From: Mytilus californianus
Lineage: Eukaryota > Mollusca > Bivalvia > Mytilida > Mytilidae
Assembly: GCF_021869535.1 (NCBI RefSeq)
Contig: NW_026262738.1
Location: 532,477 to 596,476, forward strand
Direction: 5' to 3'
Length of the DNA: 64,000 nucleotides
Of this stretch, positions 10,067 to 19,256 are shown piece after piece (position 1 is the stretch's first letter; each line of letters begins with the position of its first letter). The notes under the pieces were generated by a model that saw only the letters and a list, made by a program, of their open reading frames with translations, was not told the origin of the DNA and did no database searches. The translations under genes were made by a program, and so were the position numbers.

Positions 10067-10214
10067 TTTTTCCGAATTGGTCACGTGATTTTACCTCATC
10101 AAGTAATGGGATAACCACATCAAAGAATGACAGGACCACATCAAATAATGAAACAAACACATCATGTAGTGTAAAATCGTCAAATTTTGAAACATCATTA
10201 CGTAATGTTAAAAC
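10067..10214 (-). repeat. inner inverted arm of the nested module
   Basis: It is the inverse of 7232-7380: TCCGAATTGGTCACGTGATT against AATCACGTGACCAATTCGGA-type wording, then the 21-bp units in opposite orientation. The frame at 10009-10224 is a repeat by-product. Confidence 0.85.
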
Positions 10215-10593
10215 ACCAGGCTGAAGCTAGCGAACAATAAGCCAACGAACAATAAGGCGATATATCTAAAAACCGAAAAAATGAATAAGACAGCAACGGC
10301 CGTTAAAGAAAAATATTTTAAAAGGCAGAAATTCCGTCTAAATATTGCAATTTCAACTCTATCATGAAATGGTATTTATCCCATCCATTTATAAAACTAG
10401 TCACATCTCTTTTAAGCTAATATTCAGTAACATAATAATTCTGTATCTGTCAACGGATTATTTGTAGTTGTAAGACCACCAATGCACCCACTTCAATTTA
10501 GAACGTATGTAAAAGTAGTCCTTCCCTTTAAAAACTTTTTAAACACCTTTGATGTCATTGTTTAATTGAACTAAGATACACATTTGCAGAAAT
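10215..10593 (+). repeat. single-copy segment of the left arm
   Basis: It matches 18466-18852 in inverse, including GCTGAAGCTAGCGAACAATA, ACGGCCGTT and the TCTTAGTTCAATTAAACAA-type end in inverse. The two arms differ by scattered substitutions and small indels, so they are not freshly copied. Confidence 0.85.
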
Positions 10594-11767
10594 GGGGGTT
10601 GGCCTATTCCATGGCTTCTAGAGAAAAATAATGAGGGGTGTCACGGGGTATCACTATATGGGTCTTGTAGGGGAGAAACAGGCGCATCTTTTGCGCAAGG
10701 TATCGAAGGGCGCTATGTTCAAAAATCTGAAACTAGAGCTCAAAATTTGGAAAAAAAAGTTAAAAACAGGGGGGTTGGCCTATTCCATGGCTTCTAGAGA
10801 AAAATAATGAGGGGTGTCACGGGGTATGTTTATATAGGTCTTGTAGAGGAGAAACAGGCGCATCTTTTGCGCAAGGTATCGAAGGGCGCTATGTTCAAAA
10901 ATCTGAAACTAGAGCTCAAAATTTGAAAAAAAAATTGGTAAAAACAGGGGGGTTGTCCTATACCATGGCTTCTAGAGAAAAATAATGAGGGGTGTAACGG
11001 GGTATGTTTATATAGGTCTTGTAGAGGAGAAACAGGCGCATCTTTTGCGCAAGGTAGCGAAGGGTGCTATGTTCAAAAATCTGAAACTAGGGCTCAAAAT
11101 TTGGAAAAAAATTGGTAAAAACAGGGGGGTTGTCCTATTCCATGGCTTCTAGAGAAAAATAATGAGGGGTGTAACGGGGTATGTTTATATAGGTCTTGTA
11201 GAGGAGAAACAGGCGCATCTTTTGCGCAAGGTAGCGAAGGGTGCTATGTTCAAAAATCTGAAACTAGGGCTCAAAACTTTGAAAAAAAATTGGTAAAAAC
11301 AGGGGGATTGGCCTATTCCATGGCTTCTAGAGAAAAATAATGAGGGGTGTCACGGGGTATGTTTATATAGGTCTTGTAGAGGAGAAACAGGCGCATCTTT
11401 TGCGCAAGGTATTGAAGGGCGCTATGTTCAAAAATCTGAAACTAGAGCTCAAAATTTAAAAAAAAATGTTAAAAACAGGGGGATTGGCCTATTCCATGGC
11501 TTCTAGAGAAAAATAATGAAGGGTGTCACGGGGTATGTTTATATAGGTCTTGTAGAGGAGAAACAGGCGCATCTTTTGCGCAAGGTATCGAAGGGCGCTA
11601 TGTTCAAAAATCTGAAACTAGAGCTCAAAATTTAAAAAAAAAAATTAAAAACAAGGGGGTTGGCCTATTACATTGTACATGCCTTCTACATGCCTTCTAG
11701 AGAAAAATAATGAGCGGTGTTACGGGGTATGATTATATAGGTCTTGTAGAGGAGAAACAGGCTCATC
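10594..11767 (+). repeat. ~177-bp tandem array, left arm (about 7 copies)
   Basis: Units begin near 10594, 10769, 10948, 11123, 11300, 11477 and 11652 with GGGTTGGCCTATTCCATGGC. Each carries TAATGAGGGGTGTCACGGGG, a GCGCATCTTTTGCGC hairpin and AAATCTGAAACTAGAGCTCA. The last unit is partial, with a small internal CATGCCTTCTA duplication. The array is in inverse orientation to 16979-18465. Confidence 0.95.
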
Positions 11768-12780
11768 ATTGAAGTAAATGACTGGATGTCCGAGGGTAGC
11801 ACGTTTATCTGCATCGATAGGTAATGTATCTGAAAATTAGGAGATGGAGGGGGTAGTGCAGATAGTGATAAGACTACAAGGATGTCTACATTAGACCTGG
11901 TTGACTAAGAAGCAGTTTTTTTCTCTTGCCCTTTTAAGACTGGTTAAAAGACTCGTTTAGATCACGACTAAACCTTGTTAGTAGTCATTGTAAGTTACTA
12001 GATTTGATGGTATGCTTTTCATCCTGGAACTTTATGTGAAGTGTTTCATGCTGCTTGGAATAGGCAATAATTAGACTAAGTATAACAAACGTCATTTTAT
12101 GTAAAGCGTTTGCAAAAACTCCCTTAAGCGTTTGAAAGCGTTTTAGAAAACATCATCTAGTGTTTAATACCGTAGAAAAAATTAGCGTTTGATGATGACA
12201 AAGCCGTAGGGCTCAGACCAGCATGAAAATTTGACCACCTTGAAGGCTAGGGCCGAACGGTGAATGTGTCTGGAAACTCTGGTTGTATTGTTGAAAGAGA
12301 TCTTGACAAAATTGGATCGTGTTGCGCGAGAGTTTCAAGCAGTTTTGACAGAGAAAGAATAAATCAGCGTTGTTGAGTCCTACTCGGACGTAGAAGTCTT
12401 CGCACTATTTTGCTTACTCAGCACCAATTGATCAAAAATCACCAAGATCTTACTGTTTGTTTCAATTCCCGATGGTCTGTTCGAAGACGAACAATGACAA
12501 TGAGTGATGTGGGACATTTACCTATATCGGATATCAGCTCGCTTATCTCATTTGTAAGAACCTCTTCCCCAGTGCGTTTTGCAGGAGTAGATAGATAGGT
12601 TGATGAAGATATTTCCCAAACTATCGTAACATAAACAACTGATCGAATTCGAAAGAGTACATTTTTGAGCAGCGTCGGCTTATAATGGCTTACGGCAGTC
12701 TGAAGTGTAAGTAGAATACAAAAACAAACAGCCGCATCCAATTTACAACTAGCAAGGGGCGACGACGGAGGGGTGGATCG
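11768..12780. other. start of the loop, no supported gene
   Basis: Base composition is less A/T-extreme than in the arms. A minus frame at 12439-12792 (117 codons) and a plus frame at 12410-12598 overlap each other; neither matches a family I know. Either could be a fragment of a transposon gene. Confidence 0.4.
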
Positions 12781-12897
12781 AGGATATTCCACTTTATGAG
12801 TACAACCAGTGGATGTTTCATGAACAAACTAAAAAAACACGCCCCGATTGTTTATTGCACAACTTCACGGGGCCTGGTACTAAGCTGAAAAAACGAT
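12781..12897 (+). pseudogene. possible PLA2-like domain fragment
   Basis: The forward frame contains LLHNFTGPGTKLKKRL at about 12850-12897. This fits the opening motif (x-GPGTxLxxRL) of the phospholipase-A2-like domain found in various viral and transposon-borne proteins. The catalytic His-Asp pair that should follow is not in the same frame; a RHDLCFLY string lies in another frame near 12950. That stretch overlaps a better-supported integrase remnant on the other strand, so I trust only the first motif. Fragment or chance match. Confidence 0.35.
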
Positions 12898-13109
12898 TAC
12901 ATACAGTAAGAACCCCAAACACCTTGGTCCATGAGTCGCTCAAGCTGTGTATCGTCATGATCTCTGCTTTTTGTACACTTCTTTGGTCCAACGGAAGGTG
13001 TGTATTCCTTATCAAATGTACCTAAATTCTTTGTGATTCGAACCTTGTCACCCACGTGGAACCAATCCGTGTAAATAAGCTGTCGATGCTCAACATAAGA
13101 ATACAACAA
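12897..13109 (-). pseudogene. integrase C-terminal domain remnant (Polinton-type)
   Basis: The minus frame reads FHVGDKVRITKNLGTFDKEY followed by TPS. This is the GDKVRI-x-FDKGYxPxW block of the SH3/chromo-like C-terminus of integrases of the kind carried by Polinton/Maverick and related elements. A 1-2-base shift there brings WTKEVY into frame, the expected continuation, and a further piece LERLMDQGVWGSYC matches the L-D-xx-G-x-FY-EL end block. No catalytic DDE core is recognisable upstream. The gene is dead. It may be a relic of the machinery that once moved the large element, or of an unrelated element that landed in the loop. Confidence 0.6.
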
Positions 13110-14350
13110 CTCGCAACTATGTGAGTGACAGGATCATGCATTGTTAACTTTGCACTATATAAAATCCAACAATGAGAAAGAAGATGGAACGCGACACTGT
13201 TGACACCTCATATTCACCAAAGTTCAATCGGTCTGGGCGACTCAATGGAAAAGTTCGTTGGACGGATAAAACATTTCGACGTAAATTCGAGAAACGATGC
13301 CTGAGCGCTGTTCGTTTAGGTGAAACTTGGATTACAGTTCCATCTCACCAGAACAAAGAATTCACGTTTATTCTAAGCATCATCAATGTTTTCCTTGCCA
13401 AATACGACTGCTTAGTGCCACCCAAGACCATGAAGGTGTGACGATCAAGGTTGCTTTTTATACCGTATTTAAGTCAAGCATTTTCATAACACTATGGAAA
13501 AGGTTACCGAATTCCACAACAAAGAGGTCAAAGTGCTATGCCGAAAACACGACGTTGATCCCGCCAGAATGGAGGAAAGCCGATTTTTCTCGACCACTGG
13601 GACCACACCAAGATGGGAAGATGATCAAATACTTTAAAGCAAAATCTACGCGCACATGCGCGATTGGTACTTAAGATGATATTGTTCACCAACAAAAACA
13701 CCACCAAACAAAGATCGACTTAAGACCTGCGGCCGCAAGTTATAAGAAATATGAAAGAAAATAAGGTGTACTATAACTTGTATGCAGACATCAACAGGGT
13801 CGGTTCCGCGTGTTTACCAATTCCCACGATTTCAACGATGAGGAAATACAGGGATCCCGAACTTCTGAATACCTCGTACCGCATCGATAAGGTAGCACTC
13901 GCACCAGCAAAGTAGAGAGGGATATGATTAATATAAGTTACAATAACTTGTTTCCAAATCCACTAAAATAACTACTAGTATGTTTAAACTAGCCTCTCTA
14001 GAAGGTCTATATTCTTGATGATTTCTCCAAGACTGTAAAGGTTATGAGAATGTAAAGGTTACTAGTAACCAATGGGTTTAACGGTTTTCTCTGATATAGC
14101 AGGGTTACTAGTATAAAACTATGCTGCATTTTATTGTACAAGAGGTGTCGACGTGAATCAATTAACGTGCGAGTTCTATTGAGAGCAGTCGCTTGCGGGT
14201 ACACTATTGCCTGTAGGTTAAATCATGATATGTATGGGTGTATCAGAGGGAGTAACATGACTAGCTTGAAAAACGGTAGTATTGACGGTTAAATTATGAC
14301 TAGTTTATTGTGAGGATTGGATGTGTTTTTAATTTGACGGATTTTTTAGT
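13110..14350. other. loop interval with unassigned frames
   Basis: Forward frames at 13172-13441 and 13327-13674 overlap in different frames. The first is basic (NGKVRWTDKTFRRKFEKRC) and the second contains PPEWRKADFSRPLGPHQDGK. Both have ordinary composition and may be parts of one broken gene, but I recognise no family. From 13700 to 14350 I see nothing. Confidence 0.35.
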
Positions 14351-14602
14351 CTAAACGAACATGTACTGATCTGTTTGCTGAATTTCTTCCACCACGTCTT
14401 CATCCGGGCAAGCTTCTACAATTTTATCATTAAGACCTTTCTGAATATCACTTTTCTGTGACACGGAATCTAAAATAGCTGTGACTTCCTCTATTTCTAT
14501 ATCGAAACTATTTCTGCAGTTATATATGTCTTCAAAATTCTTCCAAAGTCTTGTAAGTGCTCGTTTGTATCCGGAACGAATGGCTTTCAGCTTTGTATCC
14601 AT
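14351..14602 (-). pseudogene. BEL/Pao-type gag N-terminus, truncated
   Basis: The minus frame starts MDTKLKAIRSGYKRALTRLW and continues with an acidic helical stretch ending DEDVVEEIQQTDQY. This is the pattern of the gag-like N-terminal region of BEL/Pao retrotransposons (the DUF1759 neighbourhood: a basic start with alTRL, then Glu-rich helices). It stops after 83 residues. No protease, RT or integrase follows on the minus strand, so only the start of the element is present. Confidence 0.5.
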
Positions 14603-15129
14603 TTTCCCTTCTTAAAATAGAAATAAAAGACTTTTTGACTATGTGATAGATGTACTAGTCATAGTAACATGTCAAAGTGACAAGACATTACATTAAGTGC
14701 GGCACATTGTAAACGTCATGTGTTTGGTATTAACGAGAGGTATGATTATGATGCAACGTATTACCCTCAATTTTTAAGGTTTCGATATCTACTCTAGTTT
14801 ATTTTAACACATCTCACTCCTTCAATCTATTGAATTTCTCTTTCTTGTTCTTCCTATTTCTTTGCATACCAAACATTCATCACCTTGTCCTCTGCCATTT
14901 TATTTTCGTGAAGTTAACTAATCAAATGGTTCTGTATGTTTGAGTTTGTGGTCACACTTGTCCAGCTTGTCCATTATTTTTTCTCATGTTCTTTGATTGC
15001 TGCATCATATTCTATCTTCATTCATTCTATATCCGTTTAAATCTGGTCGCACTAGGTTTCATACGTGCTGTCTTTTACTTTTTTAATGACCCACCATTTC
15101 ATTACAGCATCCGAACTGGCCCTCGGAGC
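14603..15129. other. loop interval without a supported gene
   Basis: It would hold the 5' leader of the gag fragment on the minus strand and the 3' end of the Tc1 copy. I could not find an LTR or Tc1 inverted repeat by eye. Confidence 0.4.
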
Positions 15130-16194
15130 TTTCAGAATGGTGATATGGTTGTCGTTCATGTCCAGTATTTGAAGAAACTACCCATGATCATCCCTCTTTA
15201 TCAATGGCCCTTTGTGTTGTTCCATTCCCTGAAAAGTGCTATTCGGAGATGGGCGAGCGTTTCCGATGGATTTGGGCTCTTTCTGATGGGTCGTCCAAGT
15301 TCGTCCCAAAGATGTTCCATTGGCTATAATCTGGAGACATTGCTGGCCACGGCAACACACGAATGTGATTATTCTCCAAAAATCATTGAAATGTGTGCCA
15401 CGTGACAACGGGCGTTATCCTGCTGAAACACGTGGTTAAAACGATGCCTTCCGAGAAACGGGAGAACGAGTGGAGCCAGAATTTTGTTCCTATACCTTTT
15501 AGCATTTAGGTTACCTTCAATAATTGCCAGATCGGTGCGTTCCTGGTAGGTTATTCCGTCCCATACCATAATTCCGCCACCCTCAAACCGATCCGTTTCC
15601 TGTACGCACGCATCAGAAAATCATGCATTGAACCCTGGCTTTGCCGTCGTTAAATGTCAAGTTGAATTTCGATTCATCGGTTAAAAGGACTTGTCTCCAT
15701 GTTAGCCTATTCCATCGAATCCGTACCCGAGTCCATGCAAGTCGCGACATCCTGTGACGCTGCGAAAGGATAGGCCCCTTCAACGGACGACGAGCTCTTA
15801 GACCAACTTGATGCAGTTGGTTACAAACTGTTTGGGAATATAGCCTGTTGTTGTTTCTTCAATGAGTTTGACGTGCTGTTTATGACACGTTTACAAATCG
15901 ATTCCGGAGATGAATAATGCGGATGTGCCTGTCTTGACGTAACTTCGTTTCACGTTGCCTGCAACATCGGGAGCGATTATTTGTCGTGCCAGTATCCCTA
16001 AGACGAGTCTTAAGCCTTTCAATAGTCATTCTAGAGACATTGGGATGATTTGCAACCTGTATTAGAGTTAGTTTTGCTGCCAACATCCCAATAGCTCGTT
16101 CTCTCTCATTATGACATAGACGTGGAATTGATTTACGTGTAACTTTTTCAATTTTTTTAATGCGACCTTTTGTTAACAAAATAGTACTCGACAC
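15130..16194 (-). pseudogene. Tc1/mariner transposase, broken (DD34E)
   Basis: On the minus strand the copy starts with a helix-turn-helix region: IPRLCHNERERAIGMLAAKL, then VSRMTIERLKTRLRDTG and RETKLRQDRHIRIIHLRNRF. The DDE domain follows: VGLRARRPLKGPILSQRHRM, LLTDESKFN with the first Asp, VWDGITYQERT, and FQQDNARCHVA with the second Asp. LPWPAMSPDYS then precedes a one-base deletion; in the next frame EHLWDEL supplies the Glu at a spacing of 34, as in Tc1 proteins. Several stops and shifts (after RFVNVS, after CMIF and at the FGE end) kill it. The catalytic residues can all be located, so the copy was once complete. Confidence 0.85.
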
Positions 16195-16698
16195 ATTTAA
16201 TGATCAAAAGGACAACTCAATTCCAGCTCTATACAGGTAAATGTTTGAAAAAATGCTTATTTGTTTGAAATCAGAAAATGACGTAACGTCGTCTTCGAAT
16301 TTTTAACAAAATAGTAAATGATACATAAATCATTCAGGTCACTAGTTGTAATCTTGAAAATATTATAAATTAATTTATGTAAATTCAAAACCAGGCTAAC
16401 GTTTCTTTTTTTGCCTAGTATACATTTATTTATATCAGACAATGCCCGCACGTGGACGAGGGTACTTATACCGTCTTTAAAGATGTGGCGCTTGGATTGT
16501 CATTGATAAAGTTAACTGGTCTGTTTGTAGTTTTACTATCATATCTTTTTAACAACGCAGTACTCTTTGCCGATTTTGTTTTATTCTGCTACAAAAACTC
16601 TGATATAAATAAACTGTTGATAGTAATACAAAGTAAACTGTCTATTAAGTCTGTAATAGTATATAGAACTTTAGGTTGTATACCAGATGGCCTTCGCA
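16195..16698. other. loop interval without a supported gene
   Basis: The forward frame 16452-16733 encodes a hydrophobic peptide of low information content and matches no family I know. Confidence 0.4.
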
Positions 16699-16950
16699 CT
16701 AAAGTTCTTTCATCTTCATCGTTTTCTTTTTGAAATACCCTTGAAAAAAATTCAGCAAGTACTCAGCTTTCTCTTTATCAGTACTTACATTACACATTTT
16801 GCAATCTCTTTTATCATGTAATTCGGATGGGGGAATTTGGATTTTCATTTCGACTTCATATGACAAGAAATTCTTCTTTGCTGACTCTGATATGTCTTTT
16901 TCACGGTTTTCACGTTCTTGTCTGACATTTGAGTTGGTTTTGTTCCTCAC
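16699..16950 (-). pseudogene. possible LINE ORF2 fragment
   Basis: The minus-strand peptide contains STDKEKAEYLLNFFQGYFKK, resembling the tDxEKAexLNxFFxxVF block that precedes the RT domain in many non-LTR retrotransposons. Nothing of the RT itself is found downstream. It borders the right tandem array. Confidence 0.4.
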
Positions 16951-16978
16951 TAACTTTTAGTTTCTTTCGAAAATTAAA

Positions 16979-18465
16979 CATAGCACCTCTCGAAGCCTTG
17001 CGCAAACTATGCGCCTGTGTGCCCTCTACAAAACCTATATAGACATACCCCGTGACACCACTCATTATTTTTCTCTAGAAGCCATGGAATAGGCCAACCC
17101 CCATGTTTTTAACATTTTTTTTCAAATTTTGAGCTCTAGTTTCAGATTTTTGAACATAGCGCCCTTCGATACCCAACGCAAAAGATGCGCCTGTTTCTCC
17201 TCTACAAGACCTATATAGTCATACCCCGTGACACCCTTCATTATTTTTCTCTAAAAGCCATTGAATAGGCCAACCCCCATGTTTTTAACTTTTTTTTCTA
17301 AATTTTGACCCCTGAACATAGCGCCCTTCGCTACCTAGCGCAAAAGATGTGCCTGTTTCTCCTCTAGAAGACCTATATAAACATACCCCGTGACACCCTT
17401 CATTATTTTTCTCTAGAAGCCATGGAATAGGCCAATCCCCCTGTTTTTAACATTTTTTTTCAAATTTTGAGCTCTAGTTTCAGATTTTTGAACATAGCGC
17501 CCTTCGATACCCAACGCAAAAGATGCGCCTGTTTCTCCTCTACAAGACCTATATAGTCATACCCCGTGACACCCTTCATTAGTTTTCTCTAAAAGCCATT
17601 GAATAGGCCAACCCCATGTTTTTAACTTTTTGTTCCAAATTTTGACCCCTGAACATAGCGCCCTTCGCTACCTAGCGCAAAAGATGCGCCTGTTTCTCCT
17701 CTACAAGACCTATATAGTCATACCCCGTGACACCCTTCATTATTTTTCTCTAAAAGCCATTGAATAGGCCAACCCCAATGTTTTTAACTTTTTTTTCCAA
17801 ATTTTGAGCCCTGAACATAGCACCCTTCGCTACCTAGCGCAAAAGATGCGCCTGTTTCTCCTCTAGAAGACCTATATAAACATACCCCGTGACACCCCTC
17901 ATTATTTTTCTCTAGAAGCCATGGAATAGGCCAATCCCCCTGTTTTTAACAAATTTTTTTCAAATTATGAGCTCTAGTTTCAGATTTTTGAACATAGCGC
18001 CCTTCGATACCTTGCGCAAAAGATGCGCCTGTTTCTCTTCTACAAGATCTATTTAGTCATACCCCGTGACACCCCTCATTATTTTTCTCTAGAAGCCATG
18101 GAATAGGCCAACCCCCCTGTTTTTAACTTTTTTTTCAAATTTTGAGCCCTAGTTTCAGATTTTTGAACATAGCGCCCTTCAATACCTTGCGCAAAAGATG
18201 CGCCTGTTTCTCTTCTACGAGACCTATATAGACATACCCCGTGACATTCCTCATTATTTTTCTCTAAAAGCCATGGAATAGGCCAACCCCCTGTTTTTAA
18301 CTTTTTTTTCCAAATTTTGAGCCCTAGTTTCAGATTTTTGAACATAGCGCCTTTCGTTACCTTGCGCAAAAGATGCGCCTGTTTCTCCTCTACAAGACCT
18401 ATATAAACATACCCCGTGACACCCCTCATTATTTTTCTCTAGAAGCCATGGAATAGGCCAACCCC
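16979..18465 (-). repeat. ~177-bp tandem array, right arm (about 9 copies)
   Basis: CCATGGAATAGGCCAA-type words recur near 17081, 17255, 17421, 17598, 17757, 17920, 18098, 18272 and 18447, a 160-178-bp period. The array is the inverse of the left-arm array. Some units lack the CTAGTTTCAGATTTTT segment and read GACCCCTGAACATAGC, a deletion variant not seen in the left arm. The minus frame at 18079-18429 spans two units and repeats itself; it is not a gene. Confidence 0.95.
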
Positions 18466-18852
18466 CATTTCTGCAAATGTGTATCTTAGTTCAATTAAAC
18501 AATTACATCAAAGGTGCTATATTTTACAGGGAAGGACTACTTTTACATACGTTCTAAATTGAAGTTGGTGCATTGGTGGTCTTACACCTACAAATAATCC
18601 ATTGACAGATGCAGAATTATTGTGTTACTGAATATTAGCTTGAAAGAGATGTGACTAGTTTTATCAATGGATGGGATAAATACCATTTCATGATAGAGTT
18701 GAAATTGCAATATTTGGACGGAATTTCTGCCTTTTTATATATTTTTCATTTAACGGCCGTTGCTGTCTTATTCATTTTTTCGGTTTTTAGATATATCGCC
18801 TTATTGTTCGCTGGCTTATTGTTCGCTAGTTATTGTTCGCTAGCTTCAGCCT
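18466..18852 (-). repeat. single-copy segment of the right arm
   Basis: It is the inverse of 10215-10593, with a few extra bases such as a second CTTATTGTTCGCT copy near 18800-18840. Confidence 0.85.
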
Positions 18853-18856
18853 GGTT

Positions 18857-19250
18857 GTTAAAACCATATAAAGAATAGGCAAATCATCATTACAAAATAA
18901 CAAAACCACATCATGTAATGAAACAACTACATAACATTAAGTCACATTCACATCAAGTAATGTTAAAACCACATTGACTAATGACACAACCACATTAAAT
19001 AATGGTGAAACCACATCGAGTAATGACAAAACCATATTGAGTTATGACAAAATTATATCAAGTCAATACGAAACCATATCGTGTAATAACGAAATATCAT
19101 TAAGTAACGATAATTCCATATTGAGTTATATCAAAACATCATTACGTAATGTCAAAACCATATTAAGTAAAGACAAAATATCATCAAGTAATAATAAAAC
19201 AACATAAAGTAATATCAGAGTTCCACATAAGACAGCTGTGGCGTTCCATA
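18857..19250 (-). repeat. outer right inverted arm with 21-bp minisatellite
   Basis: It is the inverse of 6846-7240 with few differences, ending GACAGCTGTGGCGTTCCATA. Confidence 0.9.
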
Positions 19251-19256
19251 CTTATC
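19251..19256. other. right target-site duplication CTTATC
   Basis: It is an exact copy of 6840-6845. Confidence 0.9.

Larger units (their letters stand above)
7232..10214. mobile_element. nested inverted-repeat module in the left arm
   Basis: The segment 7232-7380 reappears inverted at 10067-10214, giving about 148-bp arms built of the same 21-bp minisatellite. The other arm of the large element runs straight from the minisatellite (ending GTTTTAACA in inverse) into the CCAGGCTGAAGC sequence, at 18853-18870. It therefore lacks this module. The module is either a nested related element or an inversion and insertion in the minisatellite. Its interior holds dispersed repeats and no recognisable gene. 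Confidence 0.7.
6846..19250. mobile_element. 12.4-kb inverted-repeat element with 6-bp target duplication
   Basis: The left terminus TATGGAACGCCACAGCTGTC and the following bases match the inverse of the right terminus perfectly over at least 50 bp. CTTATC flanks both ends exactly. Each arm runs from the terminus into a 21-bp minisatellite (6880-7240; 18857-19215), then about 390 bp of single-copy arm (10215-10593; 18466-18852), then a 177-bp tandem array (10594-11767; 16979-18465). The left arm is interrupted by an inverted module (7232-10214). The loop (11768-16978) holds only broken transposon genes. Long inverted ends and a 6-bp duplication fit Polinton/Maverick or IS3EU-type elements; an integrase remnant in the loop leans to the former, and the TATGG terminus does not fit the usual AG start of Polintons. 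Class unresolved, boundaries firm. Confidence 0.9.

Noticed and set aside
12900-13020. RHDLCFLY string as a PLA2 catalytic His-Asp
   Set aside because: It is in a different frame from GPGTKLKKRL, preceded by a stop, and overlaps the better-supported integrase remnant on the other strand.
14986-15405. Plus-strand 139-codon frame
   Set aside because: It lies opposite the Tc1 transposase remnant, whose conserved motifs are on the minus strand.
18079-18429. 116-codon minus-strand frame
   Set aside because: It spans two units of the 177-bp array and repeats itself; other units have stops in the same frame.
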